This document shows, piece by piece, positions 10,105 to 21,450 of a DNA stretch of 64,000 nucleotides. The notes beneath the pieces were generated by a model that worked only from the letters and a program-made list of their open reading frames with translations, was not told the origin of the DNA and searched no databases. Source of the stretch: Piper betle (taxonomy: Eukaryota; Streptophyta; Magnoliopsida; Piperales; Piperaceae); the NCBI GenBank assembly GCA_033002965.1, contig JAURVB010006737.1:18965-82964 (forward strand). Direction: 5' to 3'. Position numbers and translations under genes: made by a program. Each line of letters begins with the position of its first letter. Position 1 is the first letter of the stretch.

Positions 10105-10700
10105 GGGTAAATATTATATACTTTAAACACTTAACACACCCCCAAACTTAAACCTTTGCGTGTCCCTAGCAAAATATCATAACCAAGAAAATTTACTACA
10201 CAAAAATACTTAGTTCTCATTATATTCTCATATGATTTTTAATCAAATTATTGAGAGGTAACAAGATGTCAATCAAATCAGAAATTCCCTTTCATCAATC
10301 ACACCCAAAAGAAGGCTCTACTTGTGTGTGTGTGTGTGTAAGATAATCCATTAGCTTATCATTTTCATCTGCAACTAAGACAATACAATCAAACACATGC
10401 CTGAATATGTGTAAATATTGTATGCTTTAAATACTTAACATAACCCCACACTTAAACTTTTGCGCGTCTCGAGCAAAATATCATAACCAAGAAAATTTTA
10501 CTACACAAAAATACTTAGTCCCCATTATGTTCTCATATGATTCTTAATCAAACTATCCAAAGGTAACATAATGTGAATTAAATCAGAAATTTCCTATCAT
10601 TAATCACACCCAAAAGAAGGCTCTCTTATTGTGTGTAAAATAATCTATTGGCTTATCATTCTTAAATGTAACCAAGAGAATACAATTAAGTACATAGTTA
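10105..10700 (-). repeat. Tandem duplication of about 300 bp
   Basis: Two direct copies start at about 10105 and 10408. Each contains CTTAACA..CCCC, AACTTAAAC.TTTGCG, AAAATATCATAACCAAGAAA, CACACCCAAAAGAAGGCTCT and so on. On the minus strand the TTTAAGTTTGGGG motif is of the kind found after pol in Athila/Tat gypsy elements. Copy 1 also carries a short (GT)n run at about 10323-10339. Confidence 0.7.
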
Positions 10701-11886
10701 AATATGTTTTACCTTTCGCTCCTATCTCCACTAATGTAGGCAATGTCAATTCATAGGAATCAATAGGTCTTTATAGGTTTTAATGGGGCCAGGGGCTAGG
10801 GACCCAAAATAGGATAAACAATATAGAAAAATCAGAGGCTAATATGCACCCTAGCATTAAAAATACTTTCTAGATCCTGATATACATATATAACAAATCC
10901 CCAAACACCGTAACAATATGACACAAACTTCCTTAAATGTACTAGCGAGTTGACCCAATATAAGAACTAACTTTGCTTTGATTTTCCATTGGCTACCTAC
11001 TGCTTTTTTCTTTTATTTCAATCTTGTGTGTACCGGTGGAGAATCATTGCCTCATCTTGTTTCCATTTTTCTTCTTTTTTCTTGATTTTTTTCTTTTTTT
11101 TCTACAAAGCAAAGTGCTAGGAAAGTCCACACTATCGACTCAATCACCACTCTATGAAAAGCAATGCCTCCCCCATACTACTCAAAGTTTCATCCATGTT
11201 AGAATTTGTAACGAATTAAAAACAATAGGCTGTTAGGACTCAAGCAGCAAGATATATTTTCAATAAAAGGACAAGCTAAAATGAGGATAATCAAACAAAC
11301 ACATATAATAAAGGCAATGAAATTGTGTGCAGAGGATTATTCACATTAGGTAGGCTTGAAGAAAGGCCCAGACTCATCAAAAGAATTGCCTACATAATTT
11401 TCCATCTACTTGGCAAGCCAAATATTTTGCCTCACAAAGTCGTTAGGGCAAATTTTAAAAGTCGTGACCATCATATACAATCCTTATTGTAAAACATTCA
11501 TCATTGAAATCATCTAAACTCCTTTGTGAAAATAATATAAGGTAGAGAACCAACTTGTGAATGCAATCTTTTGCTCAGTTTGTTCATCATATCAATTAAT
11601 TAAGTTTTCTCAAGAAAGGTAAGACTAATTTATATGTATCTATCATTGAACCAAGAGACTAAAATACCATTACATAATAAAATTTATACACTAAAGTACA
11701 CTATATGTGTGCGTGTGTGTATGCATATTTAAATCTAAACATGAGTCAAGCATAAACAATATGCACAAAATTAAGGCATCCCCCCCCAAGCTTAAACTAA
11801 ACATTGTCCACAAAAATAAAAATAAAAAGAAAGAAGTGAAAGAGAACTCCCTCATATCAATTAGTCGGTGGATGATTATCATGAAT
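10701..11886 (-). other. Probable non-coding interior of the gypsy remnant
   Basis: No coding sequence is recognised. On the minus strand GACAATGTTTAGTTTAAGCT is followed by a run of G at about 11781-11788. This matches the post-pol region typical of Athila/Tat-type elements, by recollection. A CA/TG microsatellite lies at 11706-11722. Confidence 0.35.
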
Positions 11887-11976
11887 AATTGAATTTGCAC
11901 TTGACCCATTCCTAAGTGTAATTTTTCCAGCAGCTACGTCGATCAGTGTTCTCCCAGTTGTCAAGAACCTGTCCCA
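11887..11976 (-). pseudogene. Ty3/gypsy aspartic protease fragment
   Basis: A minus-strand frame of about 30 codons reads RFLTTGRTLIDVAAGKITLR. This is the classic stretch following the catalytic site in plant gypsy (Athila/Tat and related) retropepsins, usually GRPFL.T..ALIDV..GKL.LR. The catalytic DTG region upstream and the reverse transcriptase downstream are not found: the next 2 kb on the minus strand is non-coding. The element has lost nearly all of pol. No intact protein can be made from it. Confidence 0.7.
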
Positions 11977-11989
11977 ACAATGAGTCCCC

Positions 11990-13365
11990 TCTGACCTAAT
12001 CATATGCTGAATTTTGGAAGATCCAACCTTAAGACTCGAGAAATTAAGTTTAAATGTTGGTTTATGGATGATTTGATTTGAAAATCAAGTTTCTTTTGTG
12101 ATAGTTTTCATCGTTAAGATTTATGTCAATTTATGTTTTCAATAGCGACATCTTGCTTAGAAATTTACAAAATAGAAAGTTCCATAAATCATTTTTAAAA
12201 ATTATTTGCCTCCACGGGATTACTCATTGTAGTTTTGGTCTCAGAGAAATGAATGCCAAAGGTGGCCGAGTTGGGGGTTTGTGCAAAGGTGGTCAGTTGC
12301 TACAAATCCACGATTTGAAAAAGGCTAACTTTTTTTAGGAGAAAGGAAACAAATGTAAATGATAAATGATCGACTTCAACGCATGAACTTAATAAAATAA
12401 TAATAAGAATTAGGTTAACTTATTTTATAACTAAGCTTCTCAGGTTTGGGTATGGCCTGATCTAACTTTCTTTCCAAAGTAATTATGGGACCGTAACTCA
12501 ACCTACAAACGTCAACACCCTCGTTACTTGTATCCAAATTAAATCAAGTTTAAATATTACTAACCATTTTATTTTCTATATCCGTATCCAATTTGCATCA
12601 GCTGAAGAACCTGTATTCGATCTATGTCTAACCTCATCTAAAAAAATATTTCGAAAATAAAAAGTTGTAATGTAAATGTTGTAAAAATAAAATAAAAATA
12701 TTATTATGAGTATTTAAAATATAATTTTATAAAATACTTATTGTTCTAATCAGATTAGGACCATCAGTTCAAACTCATATCTAATTCCAATATTTTTAGA
12801 CTAGTTTTGGTCATGTTTGCCATCTAGCGTGCACTAGTTGCTACGTAAGCCTGTCCTGATTCATTTGCAGTAATTAATTAATAAAAATAAAATGAGTAAC
12901 TAATTAAGCCATGTATCCTTGCAGTATGTTTTGCCTAGAAGATAAATTTTGTGAGAGTTAGTAACTTGGACATCGTGATAGCCCATTCATGAATGCTCTT
13001 AAAATTAATTCATCAAGTTTTAAAACTCTATATTTACTCCAAATATTTCTGCTTTGAACTCCACTCGATAGCCTATGTCGGCGTTAAACTCCATGACTTC
13101 ATATACTTTATTGACAGATTTAGACATCGACTTCTAGAGTCGAGTAAAAAAACTATTAAAAAATATTCTGTTCTTTAATATTTTGGTTTAGTTTAATCAC
13201 TACATTAAATTAACCTAAATTGTGCATATACATCATCCAATCACAACGAAACTTCTATCTTTTATGAAGCGAAAAATGCTCTTATTAGAAGGTAATGTTA
13301 GAAAATGGTCCTTAAAAATAGTCAGAATATTATATTAATAGAAAAGCATCTAGTTTCTCATTAAT
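11990..13365. other. No recognisable feature
   Basis: AT-rich DNA with short chance frames only. I see no TIRs, no target duplications and no conserved protein. Confidence 0.5.
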
Positions 13366-13540
13366 CTAACACAAAGGCAACAATTCAATATCACGCTCTG
13401 CATAACAAGCCAGCAAATTTACTAAAATCATCAACCTTGCTATAGCTAAGTTTATTCATCTTATGACATTTATTCATACTTTCTCATATATAAGTCGCCA
13501 TTTATATATAGCATAGCAGATTGATCTAACCAACATTGCA
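13366..13540 (-). promoter_or_regulatory. 3' flank of gene 1 with two AATAAA signals
   Basis: Minus-strand AATAAA motifs sit at 13451-13456 and 13469-13474, about 67-90 bp below the stop codon. The same flank follows gene 2 (47600-47770) with AATAAA at 47690-47695 and 47710-47715. Conservation of spacing suggests a functional polyadenylation region duplicated with the gene. Confidence 0.6.
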
Positions 13541-14137
13541 TCAATTGCAGCGCCCATCCTGACCCTGCGCCTGTATATTGATCTGATCATTTTGTTCTGG
13601 TTCTTGATTAACAGCAGTCAAGTCCGTCAAAGGTGGCAATTCCTCCCCTACACCAGCATACCCATCATGCCGAAATATGAAACTGGGCAGCCCATTCTCA
13701 TAGAACCCCCACATGCTCAGCACCCCGGTCTCCTCCACTTCACAGCGCAGCAGCATTGCCCTCCATGGACCCACAAAATTATAGGCACCGTTGGCAAGTA
13801 AGTGCACCATCACGCTCATGAAATAACCGTGTGGCTCAAAGGCCATGCATCTAAGGCCGTTCCCAACTATCTTCACTTTGGCGTCGTTGGTGAAGAAGTC
13901 GGAGAACCTAGCGAGTTCATTGACATCGTCTGTGAGGACGGACGGGACGGAGTACACGCCCTCGGCCTCCCTGGTCATGATATCCCGCAGAGGTGTGAGG
14001 AGGCGGATGCGTGAGAGGAAGGTGCAGTTGTTCCTCCTTATGGCATTGTCGCAGTTGTTCTGATGGGTTATTTGGACGGGGGTCATCAACAGTGCTGCGG
14101 CTGCTGGTCCTTGGGCCATGGTGATTTTTCTAGCCAA
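13541..14137 (-). CDS. Small plant protein, paralog 1; possible B3/DUF313-like domain
   Basis: Intronless frame of 198 aa, GC-richer than its AT-rich flanks. It is about 60 percent identical by eye to the ORF at 47774-48349. Conserved blocks: IRRNN (33-37), GVYSVPSV (60-67), GLRCMAFEP (94-102), PWRAMLLRCEVEE (124-136), GVLSMWGFYE (138-147), FIFRHDGYAG (153-162), EELPPL (165-170), then an acidic, variable tail. I see no signal peptide or membrane span. The pattern W..ML.R..VEE.GVLSMWGF..G...FIF weakly recalls the end of plant B3/DUF313 domains, which bind DNA; that is inference, and the family is not recognised with certainty. The ATG at 14119 (residue 7) matches the paralog start better than 14137. 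A TATAAAAA box lies 56-74 bp upstream. Two paralogs conserved along the whole frame argue that it is a real gene. Confidence 0.75.
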   Translation of the reverse strand: MARKITMAQGPAAAALLMTPVQITHQNNCDNAIRRNNCTFLSRIRLLTPLRDIMTREAEGVYSVPSVLTDDVNELARFSDFFTNDAKVKIVGNGLRCMAFEPHGYFMSVMVHLLANGAYNFVGPWRAMLLRCEVEETGVLSMWGFYENGLPSFIFRHDGYAGVGEELPPLTDLTAVNQEPEQNDQINIQAQGQDGRCN

Positions 14138-14810
14138 GAGATGAAACTGAGTGTAAGCAAATTAATGCTTTCTGGGTACTTCATCATGATCATTTTTATA
14201 GAGAGAAGATGATCAGTGAAGGGAATTGAGATGGGAGAAAGTTATGACCGCTAAGGAATGCGTGACCAATAAGGATTGCGTGCTTATAAACTCATACGAT
14301 ACAGTGTATGGAGATATGGTGTGTGAATGATCAATGAGAGGAGTTGTGGTGAATGAGGAATGCATGCCAACAAAATCATGTTATTGGAGGGCGATATGCT
14401 GTGTGAAGGTAAGTTCTGCTAATATAAGATGGAAGTGGGAATGTTCATTACACAATATCACATCATCAGTAGGTTGATTATTTTGTAGGTTCATGGGCTC
14501 TTTTCTCCGAATTAAACCAGCATGTATATGATTCATTATATTCTAATTATTGTTTTTATGAAAAAAGTACTTTATGGTTGTCATTTTACGACGTGTATTT
14601 TATTAGTTACCTATGAATTATGGCCGTTTATCATTTAATCAGGAGAAGATGATCAGTATGAGGAGTTGAAAGGGTATAATTGTTGTGATGAATAGGGGAC
14701 TGCATGCTCAACTGATCGCGATGTTGCATTGAAAGTGTGGGCGTGTAAGTTTTATATGTTGATAATATCGTGGTGGGAGTGTTACAAACTTATGGTAGGG
14801 ACTAGGGATT
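14138..14810 (-). promoter_or_regulatory. Promoter of gene 1
   Basis: The TATA box TATAAAAATGATCATG lies on the minus strand (core 14193-14200). Further upstream are repeated GAGAGGAGTTG and GGAATGC(A/G)TGC modules, some holding RY-type CATGC cores (for example at 14362-14368 and 14701-14708). The region aligns with 4852-5530 and 48350-48880. Confidence 0.65.
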
Positions 14811-15705
14811 GTACCATTGTTTGAGATTAGAAGGTGACCATTGTCTAGTTTGTTTGTTTTACGAACCCCACACAATTAGTGTAAACTGATGGATTAAGTT
14901 ATACATTGAAAAGAGTAACTAAATATTTTTTACGATCACAAGTGCAATCCCCAACAATATTTTCAACCTGACAATCTACCGTCTTTAAAAAATTTCACTT
15001 TAGCATTGTGAATTTCACCATAGCAAATCTTGATAAACTGGGATTTAAATTTTACAATTTTAATATTCTCTAATACCACTTATAATAACTCGGCCTAATT
15101 GATACAAACTTTTGACTTTAGTGATTTGAAACTAATTAGCGCAAACTAATGGCTATAGTCATTTTTCCAAAAGTAACTTAGACTCCGTTTGGTTAGCATA
15201 ACAGAAATTTAAACAATGTAAAAATGTTAAATGATCAATTTACTAAAATTAGTACATATACAATTTGCTTTTTCAATAAAGTAATACTTTTATATTATGG
15301 TTTGTGTTCAAATTAGTCATGATTCCCTTAAATAGAAAATAATTAATTAACATTTTTTTAAATGTTAACTATAACTACTTTTGGTAATGTTGACTATTCA
15401 AAAATTTTCATATTATTTATATTAATTTTATACCAACCAAACCTTAATGAACATAATCATATATCTACTAATATATTAGATCTTATCTTATTAAGCATTA
15501 GATATAGAACTAACTTTAGGGGTCTCCTATTTTGGGTTGCATATAAGGCCTAGAACTTGTGGTATTAGCTACGTCTGCTTAAAATATTGGCGATTCCAAA
15601 TGCATGTATATTATAAAGAGCAAAATTTAAATAATACAATAGCCCCTTAGTTGATTTTTTGGAAAGGTTTTAAAATTATTATTGGACAAAATTAAATCTT
15701 AATTT
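14811..15705. other. No recognisable feature
   Basis: AT-rich spacer between gene 1 and the copia element. I see nothing coding. Positions 15706-15710 (AAGAA) are the target duplication of the next element. Confidence 0.5.
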
Positions 15706-15710
15706 AAGAA

Positions 15711-16244
15711 TGTTGAGAAAAATCCCTAAAGTTGGAGATTAACAACATCGAACACAAGTTATGGGAAAATAATACTTGAGAAATAAGATAAAATAAAACC
15801 AAAGTACAAAGATTTAACGTGGAAAACCTTTCTTTCTCAAGAGCCAAAAACCACGAGATAATAACGAGCAATTCACTACTTCAACCAAAAATTACAGCCA
15901 TTAAATATATAGAGATGTACAAAAAGATTACTCACCCAACCTATACTATTGAGATTATAAGATTTCTCTTTCTCTCAATACTCTGTATAAGATTAAACTA
16001 GTAAATAATATTGATCTATCTTTTTATCTCTATATTTTTTTTCTATTTCTCTCTTTTTCTCTCACATCATGTCTTGTTTTAAAATGAGGCATATGAGGCC
16101 ATATTTATAGAGAAGCTTTGAGGCCCTTCATCCTCAATGGAATAACAAACGGTCACCTCTGTTTGGTATCCTGAGATTCTTTTACTATTCTAAGTGTGAC
16201 AATGGACTACATATCATTAATATTCATAATTATAAATATTAACA
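15711..16244 (-). repeat. Copia 3' LTR
   Basis: 534-bp LTR, TG...CA ended. On the minus strand it is preceded by the purine-rich AAGTGGAAGAT tract (16245-16255), the expected polypurine primer. A minus-strand CTATAAATATGG box lies at about 16100-16111. Confidence 0.9.
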
Positions 16245-16289
16245 ATCTTCCACTTATAGTTCGATTGGAACACACCAGTCCTGATTCTT

Positions 16290-17017
16290 CTTCTACTTGT
16301 TCATCGCATAAGTCTTTCACCTGCATATTAGAGCAAGTTCACCAAAGTTGAGTAAAAACTCAACTTTTGTCCCTCCACAGGTTTGGTCAACATGTCTACC
16401 AGATTCTTTTTGCCATCTATCCTATCCAACTTCAATTTACCTTCTTCTAACAAAGATTTGATAAAATGATACCTCAACCGAAATGCTTGGCCCTAGAATG
16501 AAATGTTGAGTTCTTGGCTAAATGGATTGCACTTTGACTATCACTGTACAACCTGCAATCAATCCCATTAAAACCTAACTCATTAATTAAAGTTTTAATC
16601 CAAATATACTACTTGCTAGCTTCCGTAGCAGCCATATATTCAACCTCAGTTAAAGATAGAACAACTATCTTTTGTAATTTAGAAACCTAGCTCACAGTGG
16701 TTCCACCAACTATAAAGATGTATCCTTATGTACTCCTGCCATTGTCTCTATTTTCAGCATGGTCTGAGTCCACATAACCTTGCACATCAATATTATTACC
16801 CACAAAACACAAACAGTAATTAGAACTTCCTTTCAAATGCCTTCCAATGTTCTTTTCCTGGGTTCTTCATGAATCTGCTCACTACCCCCACTGCATGTAC
16901 AATATCTGGTCTTCTACTCACCATAGCAGGCATAAGACTTCCAATAGCTGAAGCATATGGCACCGTTTCCATGTGAGCTTGCTCCTCCTCACTCTTACCA
17001 CCTTGCTCTTTTGACAA
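16290..17017 (-). pseudogene. Copia RT C-terminus and RNase H remnant
   Basis: Minus-strand frames with stops read VPYASAIGSLMPAMVSRRPD then HWKA, the conserved link between reverse transcriptase and RNase H. They are followed by RNase H motifs: VEYMAATEAS (expected EAEY), LYSDSQSAIHLAKN with the catalytic D, and finally VDMLTKPV, the normal copia pol terminus. At least three in-frame stops and a break near 16820 make it non-functional. Confidence 0.85.
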
Positions 17018-17109
17018 TTGAAATTTACTACCAAAGTAGTCATCACCATCTTAGATTCATTCATGTTGAATCTCCCAAGATCTTTCTTTACACGCCCTTC
17101 TTAAGATAA

Positions 17110-17828
17110 CTACAACTTCTTGCTCTTCTTGTTTCGTGTAATTTGCATCCCAAGAAGTTGTTTTGCTTCTCCCAAGTCCTTCATGGAAAAACGCTTGGCT
17201 AATCTCATCTTGAAATTAACAATTTTCTCCATACAAGTCCCTCTAACAAGCATGCCATCTACATACAAAGTTAAAATAATGTAATTGCCATCATTAAACT
17301 TTTGTAGATATACATAGTGGTCTGAATTGTTCCTAAGAAATCCATTATCTAACATAAACTTGCCACATTTCAAATACCACTGTCTTGGTGCTTGTTTGAG
17401 TCCATATAGACTGCTCTTCAATTTGCACACCATATTTTCTTTACCTTTGACTTCAAATCCTTTTCGTTGTTCCATATAGATCTCCTCCTCTAAATCACCA
17501 TGAAGGAAAGCTGTATTTATAATAAACTATTCCAAATACAACCCCTTCACAACCACAATACTTAAAATAATTCTAATAGAAGTTATTTTTACAACAGGTA
17601 CAAATATATCATGAAAATCAATTCATTCTCTTTGACCAAAACTTTCACCATAAGTCCTGCCTTATACCTTTGTACACCACTGGTTTCAGACTTGACCCAA
17701 TAGATCCACTTATTTTGTAGAACCATCCTTTTTGGTGGCAACTTCACCAACTCCCATGTATGATTCTTCTCCAATGATGACATTTCATCCTTCATGGCCA
17801 ACTCCCACTTAAAGATAAACTTTGTCAC
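17110..17828 (-). pseudogene. Copia reverse transcriptase remnant
   Basis: Two minus-strand pieces. The first (17589-17828) starts TKFIFKWELAMKDEMSSLEK and includes NHTWELVKLP and NKWIYWVK. The second (17110-17475) includes MVCKLKSSLYGLKQAPRQWY and LTLYVDGMLVRG. The catalytic YVDD box is changed to YVDG at residues 71-74 of the second piece, which alone would be expected to abolish polymerase activity. The segment between them, encoding the FLNG region, is broken by frameshifts. Confidence 0.9.
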
Positions 17829-18437
17829 TCATGGCTTCATCATATGACTCGGGTTCTCCTACATTAATATACAAAACATGTTGTACAATTAAATTTAATT
17901 TATGAGCAGGCTTCCTGATCCTTGTGCTCCTCCTTGGTTTGGGATCAACAACTATCTCTTGTGGTGGCTCTGAGTCATCAACTTCAACTTGTGCATCAGA
18001 ATATTCAAAATCTGATTCTCCATCATTTGGTTGATTAGCTCGTGACTCATCTTCTTGTTATGTCTTCTTAGAAGATAATTATTCTATATCACTTGGAACA
18101 AATCCTTGATTTTCAACACTTGGTATCTCTTCATTTGTCTCATCAAGCGCCATATACTCTTTTTCTTTGGACTCCTCACTATTTTCTTTCTTCGTCTTTG
18201 TACATGTACTCTTCATTGAATACAACATCCTGACTTTGAAATACCTTGTTGTTCTCAAAATCCCACATCTGGTAACCATACTCGTGACCCCCATATCTAA
18301 GAAATACACACTTGAGGGATTTTGAATCAAGCTTCATGATTGATTCCCTATCAACGTGTGCATATGAAATACAACAAAAGACCTTAAGAAAAGAGTAGTC
18401 AACTTTCTTACCAGTCCATACCTCTTCCGGTATTTTT

Positions 18438-18908
18438 TCAACTAAGATGCTTGATGGACTTTGGTTGATTAGATAGATAGCTAGTTGTATCCATAGTTGC
18501 ACCCCAAAGATACAAAGGGAGTCCAGCATGAACTCTCATTCTTCTCACTCGCTCTAGGACGGTCCTGCTCATTCTCTCCACCACCCCATTATGTTGTGGT
18601 GTCCTTGGCACTATCTTGATCCTACCAATTCCCCACTTTCCACAAAAGGAGTCAAACTTTTTATTGCAATATTCATCGCCGTTATCTGACAAAAGACATT
18701 TCAATCTCGAACCTATTTCATTCTCAACTTGAGCTTTCCATATCTTGAAAATGCTAAAGACTTCTGATTTTTTCTTAATAGTGTAGATCCATGTCTTCCT
18801 ACTAAAATCATTCATGAAGATAACAAAATATGAATTACCTCCAAAAGATTTACCATGGGCTGACCCCCAAACATCTGTATGAACCAACTCCAACGATTTG
18901 AATTTCAT
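18438..18908 (-). pseudogene. Copia integrase core
   Basis: Contains the retroviral-type DDE triad: LVHTDVWG (D12), LLSDNGDEY (D75) and NGVVERM (E111), which gives the D,D-35-E spacing. This part is still open for 156 codons. A further frame (18179-18529) overlaps it and holds the integrase C-terminal region, including AIYLINQSPSS and PEEVWTGKKVDYSFLKVFCC, so a frameshift separates the two. Intact catalytic residues sit in an otherwise broken polyprotein. Confidence 0.9.
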
Positions 18909-18941
18909 CTCTCGCCCATCCTTTGTGACACTGACCCGTTT

Positions 18942-19190
18942 CTATTTACCTAAAAAACAGTCTTCACAAAAACCGAAGTTAGGGTCAATTATACCTATCA
19001 AAACCTTCTTGGAATGTAAGATCCTCATCCCACTCTCATTCAAGTGACCAAGCCTTCTATGCCATAAAGTTGATACATCATTCTTCTCAGCGGCCAAAGA
19101 AACAAATGGATCTACCTTGGTAGACAATGGATAAAGTGTGCCCACCACCTTCCCCTTGATCACTACCAATGCTCCCTTGCTATCTTCCAT
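18942..19190 (-). pseudogene. Copia GAG-pre-integrase domain
   Basis: 82-codon frame with TLWHRRLGHLNESGMRIL and FCEDCFLGK, which is the HHCC zinc-binding segment preceding integrase in copia pol. A stop separates it from the integrase core, which begins about 30 bp further on the minus strand. Confidence 0.88.
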
Positions 19191-19544
19191 TGATTATTTT
19201 TGAATGTGATCCTATAGCCCTCTTGGTCCAGCTTGTTAACATATATAAGATTCTTCTTTAATTCAAGTAAATACCTAACCTCCTTGAGAATAAGTTTACC
19301 TTTATCATGCATCTTCAAATGAATTACTCCCTTACCTTCAATTTTGCACTTCTGACTATTGCCAATTGCTACATATTCAAACTCACTGCTGACAAAAACA
19401 CAAAACCATTCTTTATGAGAAGTACAATGAAATGAAGCACCTAAATCAACATACCATGTATCTATTTTGTAATCATTATGAGCAGATAAACAAAATTTCT
19501 CTTCATGGCAACCTACAACATTAGCTACATTCTTGACTCGCTCG

Positions 19545-20298
19545 GGACAATCCTTCTTTACATGTGCTTCCTTATCACAAATCCAACAAGTAGGCTTACC
19601 ATTGAATTTTTCTTTGGATTTTGGAGTGCCCTCGGTTCTTGGAACCTCTACTTTGACCTCTTCCTCTTTCTTTACCCTTGCTTTTGTCCACTGACAAAGC
19701 TGTGCTTGACATGGATAGTGTGCTATCTACCATGCTTCTCTTAATCATCTCCTGATTTAAGATTGCACTAAGCACATCATCAAACTTTAGTTGTTCTTTT
19801 GATGGATTACTTATAGTAGTAATTATCGTATCCCAACTCTTCGACAAAGAACACATGAACATTAAAGATTTAATATCTTTACTAAAGGTCATCTCCACAA
19901 ATTCAAGTTGTGCACAAATTTTATTGAAATCATTCAAATGATAAGGAATACATTTACCTTTGGGCATCCTTAAATAGATAAACTTCCTCAATAAAAATAA
20001 CCTGTTAGAGGTTGATGACTTCTCATTAACACCAACTAATGCCTCCATCAACCCTTTTGATGGTTGTCTATTTGGAGACATTAAACATCATCGACTGTGT
20101 TAAATACAATCGAACCATAGCTAAACCTCACTTATCCAACAAGGCCCACTCCTCGGCTAACATTGCTTCTGGCTTGGTACCTACAAGAAGTTGATATAAT
20201 TGCTTCTTGTATAGATGATCCTCAATCTGCATCCTCCACCATTGATAATTTGTTCCATCAAATTCCTCAATCTTCCCAGTCTTGGAAGTATTCGCCAT
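19545..20298 (-). pseudogene. Copia gag with zinc knuckle
   Basis: Starts at the ATG at 20298 (MANTSKTGKIEEFDGTNY, WWRMQIEDHLYKK), as in TNT1-like gag. A premature TGA at 20128-20130 interrupts it. The frame resumes through LNDFNKICAQLEFVEM and an Arg/Lys/Gly-rich stretch. It ends in a CCHC knuckle CWICDKEAHVKKDC (about 19547-19590), with correct C-x2-C-x4-H-x4-C spacing. In life it would form the particle shell and bind element RNA; this copy is broken. Confidence 0.88.
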
Positions 20299-20360
20299 GA
20301 CTCACACTGTAATCAAGATCTGATTGAATGAGACCCAAATTTCCTATAGATGGCACCAAT

Positions 20361-20889
20361 TGTTGAGAAAATACCCAAAGTTGGAGATCAACAACAACGA
20401 ACACAAGTTATGGGAAAATAATGCCTGAGAAATAAGATAAAACAAAACCAAAAAATAGAGATTTAACGTGAAAAACCCTCCTTTCTCGAGAATCAAAAAC
20501 CACGGGACAAAAACAAACAATTTGCTACTTCAATCAAAGATTACTGCTATCAAATATATAGAGATGTACAAGAAGATTACTCACCCAACCTATGTTATTG
20601 AGATTACAAGATTTCTCTCTTAATACTCTGTATAAGATTACACTAGTGAATAATATTGATCTCTCTTCTTATCTCTATATTCCTTTTTCTATTTCTCTCT
20701 TTTTTCTCACATCCTGTCTTGTTTTAAAATGAGGCAAATGAGGTCATATTTATATAGAAGCTTTGATGCCCTTCATCTTCCATAGAACAACAAAGAGCCA
20801 CCTTCTTTTGGTATGCCAAGATTCTTTTAGTATTCTAAGTGTGATAATGGGCTATATATCATTAATATTTATAATTACAAATATTAACA
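20361..20889 (-). repeat. Copia 5' LTR
   Basis: 529-bp partner of 15711-16244. Adjacent to it on the minus strand is ATTGGTGCCATCTAT (20346-20360), in the place of the primer binding site and only partly like the tRNA-Met site. Confidence 0.9.
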
Positions 20890-20894
20890 AAGAA

Positions 20895-21450
20895 GATTTG
20901 CAATGGTGTAATTGAGAATGTTAAGGCCTCTAAATGAGAAAAAGAGAGAAACCGTTGTTGATGACATCGACCACAAGAATAAAAGATCACAAGTTCACAA
21001 ATCCATTAATGAGGCATTAAAAATTTTAATTATTTGTTTAATAAGATAAAGGGATATAATTATTGCTTATTTACCTGGAAAGCATTGCTAGTAAATTGTA
21101 CAAATATTTCAAAGGTATGTTGGCATTAATTCTAGACCTCGATAATTGTGTGTCTACATATAGAAATAAACTCTAATAAAAGAACGAGATTGAGTGTAAT
21201 CATATACTATCTTATGGATGGATTTTGATTTTAAAGATGGGTCAAATTAAATGAGAAGGTGTATTATGATATTTTTTATTATTTTTGTTATATTTAAATG
21301 TGTTGAATCTCTTACTTTTCATAAAAATCCAATTCATTGTTCCTCAATTAATTAATATAATATTAAATGTAATACAACATTATATATATATATATTTATT
21401 TATTTATTTATATAGACACACACATAGAGATTGGCCGGCTTAGGGGCGAG
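20895..21450. other. No recognisable feature
   Basis: AT-rich DNA with a (TA)n and (TTTA)n stretch at about 21380-21412. Nothing coding. Confidence 0.5.

Larger units (their letters stand above)
15711..20889 (-). mobile_element. Complete but decayed Ty1/copia retrotransposon
   Basis: 5179 bp, bounded by direct LTRs (15711-16244 and 20361-20889) that begin TGTTGAG and end TTAACA, with a perfect 5-bp target duplication AAGAA at 15706-15710 and 20890-20894. Minus-strand order is gag, zinc knuckle, GAG-pre-integrase, integrase, reverse transcriptase, RNase H. This PR-INT-RT-RH order defines copia. The pol style resembles TNT1-like (Tork) elements, which is inference. LTRs look about 85-90 percent identical by eye, so the insertion is old. 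Every frame has stops or frameshifts. Confidence 0.95.

Noticed and set aside
13592..14063. Plus-strand frames over gene 1
   Set aside because: Shadows of the minus-strand gene; not conserved over gene 2 in a matching frame.
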